A stretch of 64,000 nt of DNA, from positions 310,001-374,000 of the forward strand of contig OZ017757.1 of assembly GCA_963969365.1 (NCBI GenBank), written 5' to 3'. This document shows positions 13,330-22,314 of this stretch, piece after piece. Origin of the DNA: Asterochloris sp. CNOR1. Lineage: Eukaryota; Chlorophyta; Trebouxiophyceae; Trebouxiales; Trebouxiaceae. How positions within the stretch are numbered: position 1 is the stretch's first letter; each line of letters begins with the position of its first letter. Both the position numbers and the translations under genes were made by a program. A model generated the notes under the pieces. It did no database searches and was not told the DNA's origin. It worked only from the letters and a program-made list of their open reading frames with translations.

Positions 13330-13640
13330 GCACCTGCAGCAGCAGTGGGTCACCAGGTCAGGATCATCATCACAGCTCAGGTGGGTAGGCGGGCCTGCTG
13401 GACCACCTGCATTTACGAGACAGGAAAGAGCGGCTGTACAATCTGCAAATGGACCTAGGCAACATTACCACGTCCACCCAGATGTGGCAGCAGGGTGGCA
13501 CCGGCGCAGGGCAATCTGGAAGATGCCTGTCGAGATTGTGGCGCCAGGCAGCATGAATGTGTGGCCTCTGTGGCCACAGACAGAGCCATTGCTGCAGCCA
13601 GGGCTTCCTCCTGATCTACATGGTCGAGATAGTGGCAGAA
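13330..13640 (+). pseudogene. Decayed DUF4379 copy 1
   Basis: Pieces of a DUF4379 protein are readable only by changing frame: a HLQQQW segment near 13335, a HPDVAAGW segment near 13470, then APGS and CGLCGHRQ near 13540-13575. In intact copies these correspond to HLQQEW, HPEVAAEW, AAGS and CGLCGHRW, in the same order. Multiple frameshifts and deletions make it non-functional. It is followed by the conserved upstream block of the next copy. Confidence 0.6.
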
Positions 13641-13659
13641 GCGGCCAGAGGCCACCCGA

Positions 13660-13925
13660 TGGGCTGTGCATGGAGTTGGGTAGAAGGCCCACAGGTGTGG
13701 TTCCATGCTGCCCTCCTCAAAGGATACCAAACGTTGAAAGGCCATTGGAAGCATGCTCAAGGTCATTCGCCACTTCTGGAGCTACCAGACCTTGTCTGTG
13801 CTGCCAAGGTCATGGATGAGGAACCTGGCACAGCAGCTGCCAAATTTGCAGGAGGCTCCATCAGGTAGCTGCACAAGGCAAGACCATGCAACATGTGAGT
13901 AGCAAGGCAAGCAAATCTGCCTGGT
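13660..13925 (+). repeat. Conserved block upstream of DUF4379 copy 2
   Basis: This stretch aligns with 15590-15870 and 24040-24300, and partly with 39790-39900 on the minus strand. Shared cores are a GCCCACAGCTGTGGTTCCA-like box, GCATGCTCAAGG and AAGGCAAGCAA. In each forward case it ends just before the splice acceptor of a DUF4379 exon, so it may hold the promoter or first exon. A short open frame around 13813 (MDEEPGTAAAKF) ends at an AG/GTAGCT donor and resembles MHKTLDTTAAQ at 24181. Confidence 0.55.
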
Positions 13926-13995
13926 GCAGCAATCAACTCATCCCGGCATCCTCTCTTGGCTAGACACGGCAGCACAACTCTCGGGTAGTCTGCAG

Positions 13996-14893
13996 GCAAG
14001 TCTGAGGACCAGGCTAGCCCCAGCATCAGCAGGTTGGCTCCTCACCTGCAGCAGGAGTGGGACCATAAGGCCAACGCCCACCTGAACGGCGTCATCATTG
14101 CGCCCCAGAGCAGCAGGAAGGTTTGGTGAAGCAGCGGCATGTGCAAGACTGGGCAGCCGCACATGTGGCAGGCAAGAGTCAGCAATCACTCAGATGGTGC
14201 CAGCTGCCCCTTGGATGCTGGCAAAGCAGTGTGCCCCTGCAACAATCTGGCCCACAACCACCCAGAGGTGGCAGCGGAGTGGGACTGGGAGGCCAACGGG
14301 GGAAGGACACCAGACACTGTGGTGCCAGGCAGCAACATCAAGGCAGCCTGGAGGTGTGGCCTCTGTGGGCACAGATGGAGCGCCTGTGTGAAGGCCAGAA
14401 CAAATGGGAGTGGATGTCCCCAGTGTGCCCGTGAAACCCGCCGCATTCCGCCACGCCATCCCTGCATCAGCCATGGAGCACCACACCTGCTGGCTGAGTG
14501 GGACTGGGAAGCCAATGAGAGATGTGGCTGGTGCCCAGACCAGATTACTTCAGGGTCCTGCAAAAAGGTGCACTGGGTCGTGCATGATGTGTGCAAGCTG
14601 GGCCTGGTGCACAGATGGCAGGCAACACCTCAATCACGTTTCAGTATTGGAAGAGGTCACCCTTTCCCTCTGGCAGTTCTGTGTGTGCCTGCAACTCCCT
14701 GGCTGTGCAGTGCCCAGAAGCAGCAGACCTGTGGGACTTTCACATCAATGGAGACCTGACTCCTGTTGATGTAACAGTGCAATCGCACAAGGTCGTGGCC
14801 TGGACAGGGCCAAGTGGCAGCCAGTGGCATCAAAAGGTATATGAAGTTGTTTGCAGTGTCAGAAGACATGAAACCAAAATGAAGATTAGCTAA
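13996..14893 (+). pseudogene. DUF4379 copy 2, one stop and one frameshift
   Basis: Almost full-length DUF4379 (Pfam probable zinc-ribbon) exon. The start is the shared acceptor TGCAG/GCAAG. Unit 1 ends in MCKTGQPHMW, unit 2 carries CGLCGHRW and GCPQC, unit 3 carries KKVHW and HRWQA, and the tail is Cys-poor. A TGG-to-TGA change at 14127-14129 breaks the conserved KVWWS motif. A one-base shift near 14660, just before SPFPSG, moves the tail into another frame (14591-14893). The rest keeps the spacing of intact copies, so the damage is recent or the copy is partly maintained. Sequencing error is a weaker explanation because there are two independent lesions. Confidence 0.8.
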
Positions 14894-15189
14894 GTCAGTG
14901 CAATGCCCTGCTTGGACTCTTCAAGCGAGATCAAAGTGGTGTTGTCTGTGCCAGGATGATGCAAATCGCCATTTTGCATGCGCAGCATGTTTGCCTTTCA
15001 GACTGCCAATGCACGAGCGCAGCATGCAGCTCCACACTAGCCTGCAAGAGTGGTCCTTCAGAAGGTTGTGGACAATTCTTTGACGGCACACTGACAGAAG
15101 ACTTTGCCTTTGCCTGGCCTGAGCCATAGCAAAATGTTGTGCGCCTGCCTCAGTGTAGCAGCGCAGCACCTGCCATGTCTGCCAGCAAA

Positions 15190-15560
15190 ACTGACAGTCA
15201 GGGGCTACAAGGCTTCCAGCCACCTGGGCCCAGCAGGAGCGAGCCACCTGGGCAGGGTCAAAGTCACATGTCTGGGGAGGCAGGGCTGGTGGACCACTTG
15301 CTTTTGCAGGACAGGGCAGCCCGCAAGCGGCACATGACAGAAGACCATACGGCATTAGTTACTGCTTCAAAATTGGCAGAGTACTTTGCCCCGGTGATGA
15401 CCTGGCTCACAACCACTTAAAAGTGGCAGCAGTGTGAGACCGGGAGGGCAATGGAGAAAACAACACCAGAGACTGTGGTGCCAGGCAGCAGGGACAGTGG
15501 CAGCATGGAGTTGTGGCACAATTGGAGCCCCTGCTGCAGCCACTTCTTCCTGTTCTGGAC
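15190..15560 (+). pseudogene. Decayed DUF4379 copy 3
   Basis: The DNA aligns with the first two units of the intact copy that follows. It contains GGACCACTTGCTTTTGCAGG, then a GGCTCACAACCACTTAAAAG segment matching the intact AHNHPEV region, then ACACCAGAGACTGTGGTGCC matching TPETVVPG. The frame is lost several times and the Cys-rich part is missing. It lies between copy 2 and the upstream block of copy 4. Confidence 0.6.
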
Positions 15561-15589
15561 GATCAACACCCAAAAAGGGCCAGGCACCC

Positions 15590-15870
15590 AATGGGCTGTG
15601 CATGGGAGTGGGGTGACAGGCCCACAGCTGTGGTTCCACGCTGCCCTCCTCATGCCATGCCACCCCATGAATTTCATGGACTGAAGCATGCTCAAGGTTA
15701 CCGGCCCCTTCTGGAGGCGCCAGATCCCAGCTGAGATGCTAATGTCATGAATGCACCTTGCAGCAGACCTGCCAATGCTGCATGGGCTGCAACCTGCAGC
15801 CACCCTCGGCAAGACCATGCCAAGACAGATGAGTAGCATTCAAGGCAAGCAAAACTACCTGGCGCAGCAG
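15590..15870 (+). repeat. Conserved block upstream of DUF4379 copy 4
   Basis: Second example of the block at 13660-13925: the GTGGTTCCACGCTGCCCTCC box, GCATGCTCAAGG and CAAGGCAAGCAAAACTACC occur in the same order. It leads into the acceptor at 15921, where the intact DUF4379 exon begins. Confidence 0.55.
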
Positions 15871-15921
15871 TCCTTTCATTTGGCGTTTTCTTGCGCAGCA
15901 CAACACCTGCTTGCTTTGCAG

Positions 15922-16817
15922 GCGAGTCTGAGCACCAGGCCAATGCCGATAACAGCAGATTGGCTCCACACCTGCAGCAGGAATGGGACCAGGCGGCCAA
16001 TGCCCACCTGGGCAGAATGATCATCACTCCTCAATGTGGGAGGAAGGTCTGGTGGAGCAGCGGCATGTGCAAGACTGGGCAGCCGCACAAGTGGCAAGCG
16101 GCTATACAAAGTCGCACAAGGGGCGCCGGATGCCCTCACAATGTTGGCAGAGCAGTGTGCCCTTGCAACGACCTGGCCCACAACCACCCAGAGGTGGCAG
16201 CGGAGTGGGACCGGGAGGCCAATGGGGAAAGGACACCAGAGACTGTGACGGCAGGCAGCAACTTCAAAGCAGCCTGGAGGTGTGTTGTCTGCGGGCACAG
16301 ATGGAGCACCGGTATACACCACAGGACCTGGTCGGGGACTGGATGCCCACGGTGTGCGCGTGAGGCTGGCCGCAGTAAGACAAGGCAGCCCAGCATCAGC
16401 GCTGGAGCCCCGCATCTGCTGGCTGAGTGGGACCGGGAAGCCAATGAAACACACGGCTGGCACCCAGACGGCATTACTTTGGGCTCAGGAAATAAAGTGC
16501 ACTGGGTCCTGCGTGATGAGTGCAAGCCGGACCTAGTGCACAGATGGCAGGCATCCCCACTTCATCGCATATCGATGAACAGTGACTCCCCGTTCCCACC
16601 TGGCACAGCTGTGTGTGCTTGCAACTCCCTGGCTGTGCAGTGCCCAGAGGCAGCAGACCTGTGGGACTTCGCACTAGACGAAGACTTGACTCCCAGTGAT
16701 GTAGCAGTGCAATCGCACAAGATTATGGTCTGGAAGGGTCCAGATGGCACGCTGTGGCAGCAGAGTGTTCACGACCTCGTCAGAACTGTCAGATGGCATG
16801 AAGCATTGGGACACTAG
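15922..16817 (+). CDS. DUF4379 zinc-ribbon repeat protein, intact copy 4 (main exon)
   Basis: Open frame of about 298 residues from a CTTTGCAG acceptor at 15921 to the stop at 16815-16817; no in-frame ATG lies near the start, so a 5' exon is expected upstream. Four units are visible. Unit 1 has HLQQEWDQAAN, KVWWSSGMC and GCP. Unit 2 has AEWDREANG, CVVCGHRW and GCPRC. Unit 3 has LLAEWDREAN, HWVLRDEC and HRWQA, then CACNSLAVQCPEAADLWD. Unit 4 is Cys-poor (KIMVWKGPDG). This matches the DUF4379 family, a treble-clef/zinc-ribbon module known from bacteria, large DNA viruses and algae. Its biochemical role is not established; nucleic-acid binding is an inference from the fold. No catalytic domain is attached. 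Confidence 0.8.
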
Positions 16818-16859
16818 CTTCATCAGTGCAATCCCCAACTTGGACTCCTCAAGCAATGT

Positions 16860-17240
16860 CAATAGTGTCGTCTGTGCCAGGATGAGGCGCACCTCCGCTT
16901 CACATCAAGAAACATGTCTGCCTTTTGGACTGCTAATGCGTGAGCGCAGCATGCAGCTCCACAGCAGCCAGCGCTCCTGTTTGCGTCTGCAAGAGTGGTC
17001 CTTCAGCAGGCTGTGACCAGCATTGTTGACACAGAGACTGATCAAAATGCCTCCATTGGCCTGAGATGAGGACCACATGATCAGCGCAGCTCTTTGACAA
17101 GCCCAGCACTAGATCTGGCAAGATCGAAATCTCCACATGCCTTGAACTCAGCCTCCTCGTTCCCTCAAGGCAGGGCTGTGTGTGTTTCCTCTTCCCTGGC
17201 TATGTAGGTCCCAGAGGTAGCAGCGCTGTGAGAGCATGGG
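16860..17240 (+). pseudogene. 3' flank copy and DUF4379 tail fossil
   Basis: 16860-17020 resembles 14940-15083, which follows copy 2: both read HERSMQLH/RERSMQLHSS and then LQEWSF. So the duplicated unit includes 3' flank. At 17155-17240 the DNA AGGCAGGGCTGTGTGTG, then CCCTGGCTATGTAGG, then CCCAGAGGTAGCAG matches the CACNSLAVQCPEAA coding segment of intact copies but has stops. No gene is seen in the rest of this interval. Confidence 0.5.
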
Positions 17241-17453
17241 GCCCATGCCAGAGATCCCCTCATGGTCTATCAGCATCCGCAAGAAAGGGGGATGATGATG
17301 ATGCCTAGGTGGAGGTGAATCATCTAGGGTTCAAGACACAAGACGACATTGGCAGGCAGATCATGGGCCCTCTAAGAATGCTATTGTACAAGGAGGTACA
17401 CGGATGAATGGCTTGTGAACCAAGTTGCTTTCCGAGCCTCAACTTGGCAATGG

Positions 17454-20413
17454 TCATCTGCCTAGTACCGAGACAAGCTGCGCATGATGCGCCGCAGCCC
17501 AGAGTTTGCTCTTGGCCTGCAGCTGGGCATCAGTCCGCTGACTACTGCCCAGATCGGCCGCAGATGACGAATTCGCCGCCTTCAACCTCACAGCTGCAGG
17601 CCCCACGGCAACAGCAGCTGAAGCGTCTGGCACCTGCTGATGAGCTGCAGCAGCCGCCTGGCTGGCGTTGCTAGATGGAGGAGTGTCTGCTCCTTGCATC
17701 AGGCTGGCAGGCCTGGAGGCCACGCAGAACCAGAACAGTGGGCACGCGTCCAGGTGGATCACCCTGACTTGCTGCAGTGAGCCTGTGCCGCAACACCGGA
17801 TTGCAACTGCGCCCTTGCCTCCCTGCAACATGAGGCAGACGGCCAATCAGTGCAGGGAGACGCTGTGTGGAAGCTTGAAAGCACTTCAGCGCTGCAACAC
17901 CTGGTGGCCACCACACACTACTGCCTTGCAGCACACAGCGGGATTCTTGTTGCCGCAGGGTGCAGCAAGCGAGATCTGGGTTGTGTGCCAGCGCTGCTGG
18001 CTGCCATTTATGGTGGTGTCCACAGCTAAGGCATGCAACGTGCATGGTTGCGGCCCCAGCAGGCGACAGTGCAGCAAGCAACTGTGGTAGGAGGGCGCCA
18101 GCTGCAGAGACCTGGCCACCAGCAAAGGCAAGCACGAGCTATCAGACCAAAAGCACACCCGCAAACAGCAGCAACACAGGACGGCCCATGCTGCAAAGCA
18201 CCTTGTCACCAGCAATGGCAAGCAGGTGCTGGTGGCTTGAGAGCGGGCAGCCCCCAGGCCAGGCCGCCATCCCCAGAAGGGCACCTCCTGCAAGCCCCAG
18301 CACTCCCTTGCGCAAGCCTGCCCTGCTTCAGCAGCTTACCAGTGTGTTGACTCCCCACGACCTACAGCACGGCGTCCCCTCACACCCCCCCCACACCCCC
18401 CCAGATGCTACATGCCTGCCCTCACTGTCTGAGCAACTCACCAGTATCTTGGTTTCCACCACCTGGAGCACGCCATCTCCGGGGACGGTGCTGCAGCCCT
18501 GCCCCTCCCGCGACGCCACCCCCACAGATCGCTGCGTCATGCTCTGCTGGGCGTCTGCCAGGCCGGTGCAGGCTGCCACGGTCACCAGGGGGCTGAACAG
18601 GTGCTCCAGGCCCCAGGCGAGGCAGTGCAGGCGGCAGCCGTCGATGGTGACGCGGCCCCGACGGTGCACCACGCAGTTGCTGAGCAGGGATCTGATGCTC
18701 AGGTTGGCCAGCTTGCCATTGGACCTGCAGCGCCAGCAACTCCAGTGTGAGGGCTGTCGTGCCTGACAACAAATGGTATGGTGAAGGTGGCCACAAAGCT
18801 GTGCAGCTTGCTGCTGAATCTGTGGAGTCAGTGAGATAGTGAGGTTTGATGTTGACATGAGCAGAGCAAACAGTACTTTGCATCAGCATGGCGCCCATGC
18901 TGCCGTTCAGATTGGCCAGCTTGCCACTGGACCTGCAGGGCCACCAATGGGCAGAGCAATTTCTTTCAGTGACAGAGCACCTGACACACTCTGCACGTCG
19001 CAGAACAGCACTGCAGACTTGCAAGGATCTGAGCCATACCACTCTGGCGATAGAGCTGCCTCAAGCATCAGGCACACACACGTGTGCAAAGATGGCCTCT
19101 TGTACATGCTAATTTGCCATGTACCTCAAGCTTGCAGAGGACTTGATGAGGACAGCTGCTGGTGCAGCATTTCCCAATTCGCCCAGGATGAGATGTGGCA
19201 TATGTCTGGGCAATGCTTGATCCTGTGCAGGGCTGCCTCCCTGTGCCACAGTGCTCCCTATGCTCAGTCTGGTCCAGAGCAGCAACAGTCCCGTGAGCAT
19301 AGCTGCTCTGGATGCAGCTTGGCGCCACAGGCTCCAATGCCAGTCACACCATTGCAGTGTCTTCTCCACTCACCTAAAATCTAAGGCAGCAACAGGGCCC
19401 TTGGGGCAGAGAAGGCGCGTGTCCTCAGCTGCCCGGCCCCCGCCTCTGAGCTGCAGGGGCCACGCAATGACCACATCACACACGTCGTGCTCCTGCTCTG
19501 GGTCCAGCCAGATGGTGTCACCTGGCCTGCAGCAAGACAGCAGGTGTAAGACTCGCAGCTCTGGTGGCGCTGTGGGTCAGCCGGTCTGCTCAATGTCTGG
19601 CCACCTGGTTTACAGCAAGGAATCACATGTGAGGCCAGCGGCTCTGAGATCTGGGCAGCAGTGTCTGCAGGACTGCTTCATGTGTGCCAAACAGTGTCAC
19701 CTGGCCCGCACAGTAAACAAGTGCAGGGAAGGGTGGCAGGGGGTGCACCGGTATAGCATATCGGCTGCAGGCAATCCTGACAGCAATTGATGGATCTCTT
19801 CAGGCACACAGGTCAGGAAAACCCGCCAAGCAGCGATGCAGGCAGAGCCCCAGATGGTGCTTGGTCCAGGCAGCAGGCAGGATGTGCTTGAAATCGAGTT
19901 GAGCTGCCTGGCCTGCACGGCAGGGGGTTTGCCTTGCATGGCACAGCACCCTTACAAAACCACCTGAACCCCTGCCACACCCAGCAGAGCCAGAAATGGT
20001 GCGGGGCGGGGGACAATGCTTCTCCTGCAGATGCTATTTGCTTGCTGGCAGGCAGACAGCCATCATGCATGCCTGGCCAAAGAATGGCGACATGGGAGCC
20101 TGACCTGCTACAGCGCACGGCATCCTGCACCGTTGCATGCTGCTGGCGGCACCTGCTGCCAAAGCTGTGCCTCCTGGTGGCTCCTGAGCCCTGAGAGACT
20201 GAGAGCCAGAGCCTGCCATCAGTTGCCAATGCTTGCAATCTCTGCAGGGCATGGGCACAATTTCAGATGCATGTCACGTAAGGTACAGCACAGCTGCAGT
20301 CTGTGGTCAGCATGCCTCACCTTGCAGCACATCACATTGAAGAGGTCTGGAAGCGGGGTGAGGTGTCTCAACACCTGAACAAGTGGCCCATCTGGCAAGT
20401 CAAGCAGCTCCAT
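17454..20413 (-). CDS. SKIP5: F-box protein, SKIP5 homologue
   Basis: Five exons in phase: 20413-20321, 19912-19782, 19526-19374, 18724-18442, 17771-17454, giving 325 residues. Exon 1 is the F-box start (MELLDLPDGPLVQVLRHLTP). Exons 2-3 give PGDTIWLDPE and a GGGRAAEDTRLLCPKGP stretch, and exon 4 gives GKLANLSIRS, VHRRGRVTIDGCRLHC and LEHLFSPLV. Exon 5 gives QVRVIHLDACPLFWF. The order and motifs match Arabidopsis SKIP5, an ASK1-binding F-box protein with a parallel beta-helix-like (pectin-lyase-like) C-terminal region. It should act as a substrate receptor in an SCF ubiquitin ligase; the substrate is unknown. Compared with the plant protein it has an extra Ala-rich tail of about 80 residues. 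The exon 1-2 junction is less certain because the F-box C-terminal half is poorly conserved. Confidence 0.85.
18330..18474. repeat. Duplicated donor end of SKIP5 exon 4
   Basis: The exon 4 donor region near 18429-18474 (on the plus strand AACTCACCAGTATCTTGG) is matched by 18330-18375 (AGCTTACCAGTGTGTTGA), about 99 bp away in the downstream intron. Both copies keep a GT donor on the minus strand. Confidence 0.7.
18700..18950. repeat. Duplicated acceptor end of SKIP5 exon 4
   Basis: GGCCAGCTTGCCATTGGACC followed by TGCAG (18708-18732) recurs as GGCCAGCTTGCCACTGGACC followed by TGCAG near 18913-18938. The upstream copy lies in the intron and still encodes a KLANLN-like start, but its frame is lost soon after. 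Confidence 0.75.
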
Positions 20414-21519
20414 GCCACGGACCTGCAGGTGGGCACTGCTTGAGAAGGAGACAAGATGGATCGGCTGCAAACCCCCTGACACATACCTTCTTCGACATGG
20501 GCTGTAAGACGCCCACTTCGGCTACCCGTTTGCGACCCATGTCTCAGGTAGTGTGCAGATGGATGCAGTACCTCAGTTTCAGATGGTATGACAAAATTGG
20601 TTTTTGTGGGTAGGTTTTGTGGGTAGTTTTGTGGGTAAATTTTTGTGGGTAGGACTCTGCCATGGCAGCTGCCATGGCCATGTCATCTGTTTGAAAGCCT
20701 GGCAAAGCCACCATGTCTGGTGGTAGGTAGCATGCAGACTCTGAACAAGGACATGTATGGGCTCAGCAGCTAGACATCCTGCACCGCTCGTGAACCCACA
20801 CCACATCTTGTTATGGCAGGGTAGGACAATGCCTCAGCTGCAGTCGCCCTGCAGCCACTTTGATGATCAGCAACAGGCTAGCCCAGACTACAGTCTGCGG
20901 AGGCCCCATCTTCCATGGCAGTGGCACCACAAAGCTCATGCTCATGTGGGCATGGTTGCCGTCAGGTCCTGGAGCAATGAGAAGGGCTGGAGGAGCACGC
21001 AATGTTGCTGCTGTACCTCATCATGGAGGATGTCTGGCAGGTCTACAAAGTGGTGTGAGGTCACAGCGGCTGGCGCATTCATGCCACACTGCTGTGGAGC
21101 TCCTCAGGACTGCCCAAGGCCAAAGAGAGGCATGCCCACCAGATTGTTGCAAATGCCCTGCGGGCAACCTTGCAGCAGGTGGAGTCCAGATAGAAGCTGT
21201 TCCCACCTGCAGCAGGAATGGGACCTGACCCATACATATGCTGTAGGTATGTGTATATGCACCGGGTGGCTTAGAGTCGGCCTGCTTGCTCACAGCTGTG
21301 CTGATCCGCGTATGCTGTTGTGGATGCAGCAATGATTTTGTGCCTATCTTTGCGAGCACCTGTGACTTTCGAGAGGTGTATGGTCTTGATGTGGTTAGGA
21401 TTACTCCGGAGGGAAGCCATCCAATGACAGAGGGGCCGGTCCAAAGTCAGAGGGATGTGTCTGGCAGCGCTGTGACCCTGTGGGTGTGTACCAAGATTAC
21501 AATGATGCAATTGCAGGAC
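20414..21519. other. Gap between SKIP5 and the 52-residue-repeat gene
   Basis: No confident gene. It contains the minisatellite at 20601-20653. Weak DUF4379-like traces follow: a HHKAHAHVGM frame near 20928-20960 and an isolated HLQQEWDL frame near 21205-21230. These may be very old fragments of the zinc-ribbon family. Confidence 0.4.
20601..20653. repeat. Minisatellite, four units of TTTTTGTGGGTAG
   Basis: Four imperfect 12-13 bp units of the form TTTTGTGGGTAG lie head to tail. The plus strand is G/T-rich with runs of three G. It is not the usual green-plant telomere motif (TTTAGGG or TTTTAGGG). It lies about 190 bp upstream of the SKIP5 start. Confidence 0.85.
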
Positions 21520-22314
21520 TCAGCCCCCTACTACTAGCCGCAGAGACATCAAGCACGCAGAGCAGAGCTTGACAGCAGTTTCTAATGCTATACAACATGA
21601 TATGATGGTGCTCCACCAGAATGTGTAGTCCATGTCCTCCAAATTGTCTTGCACCTCCAGCACCGAGCTCTTCAGAGCTAGCGGCTTGATCACATCGCCC
21701 ACAAATCTGATCACCCCTTTTGCTTGCTGGGGCGTAAAGCCTGCATTTGCCAGTGCCCTCTCAGCTCTGTAGACTGGCTCTGGCTGCATCTTAGCACTCC
21801 CAGTCTCTGCCACCTTCACCAGACTCTCCAGGCCTAGCGGCTTGATCACATCACCCACAAACCTGACCAGCCCTCTTGCTTGGTGGGGTCTGAAGCCTGC
21901 ATCTATCAGTGCCTGCTCAGCTTCAAACACCGGTTCTGGCTGCATCTTTTCGCTTCCTCTCTCTGCCACCTTGACAGGGCTCTCCAGAGCCAGTGGCTCA
22001 ATCACTTCGCCCATGAAATTGACCGACCCCTTTGCTTGCTTGGGCCTGAAGCCTGCATCTGTCAGTGCCCGCTCAGCTTTGTAGACCGGCTCTGGCTGCA
22101 TCTTGGCACTCCCACTCTCTGCCACCTGTTTTCGCTTGTGCTGTGACAGGCGGATTGGCGGCTGGACTGCTTGGCATGCACAGGGTTTCCTGCAAGTGAT
22201 CCTGCTCTGCTGCATGATGGAGCCTGCAACATGGTCACCAAAGATGAGACAGAGAGCACCTCTGGAGAGCAGAAACTTGCTCTTGCAGTCACTGGTTTTG
22301 AGAAGCCAAGACAT
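21520..22314 (-). CDS. Small protein with three 52-residue repeats
   Basis: A 264-residue open frame starts at ATG 22314. It holds three repeats (22125-21970, 21969-21814, 21813-21658), each built on KMQPEPVYxAERAL, DAGFRPxQAKG and FVGDVIKPLALES. A hydrophobic segment near the C-terminus (WWSTIISCCIALETAV) may be a membrane anchor. The AGFxxxQA pattern recalls the helical motif of the DUF1640/CCDC90 (MCUR1-like) family, but this is weak and there is no long coiled coil. An alternative model joins exon 22689-22561 (start MFGMPAPKRQKR, a basic NLS-like stretch) in phase 0 to 22140-21520, giving 249 residues. I cannot choose between the two starts. The near-identity of repeats at DNA level points to recent tandem expansion. 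Confidence 0.55.
   Translation of the reverse strand: MSWLLKTSDCKSKFLLSRGALCLIFGDHVAGSIMQQSRITCRKPCACQAVQPPIRLSQHKRKQVAESGSAKMQPEPVYKAERALTDAGFRPKQAKGSVNFMGEVIEPLALESPVKVAERGSEKMQPEPVFEAEQALIDAGFRPHQARGLVRFVGDVIKPLGLESLVKVAETGSAKMQPEPVYRAERALANAGFTPQQAKGVIRFVGDVIKPLALKSSVLEVQDNLEDMDYTFWWSTIISCCIALETAVKLCSACLMSLRLVVGG
21658..22125 (-). repeat. Three tandem 156-bp coding repeats
   Basis: Three head-to-tail units of exactly 156 bp, each beginning with GTGGCAGAG on the minus strand after CAG or AAG. They encode the 52-residue repeats of the gene above. The outer edges of each unit look like splice junction sequence (AG/GTGGCAG). Confidence 0.9.
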
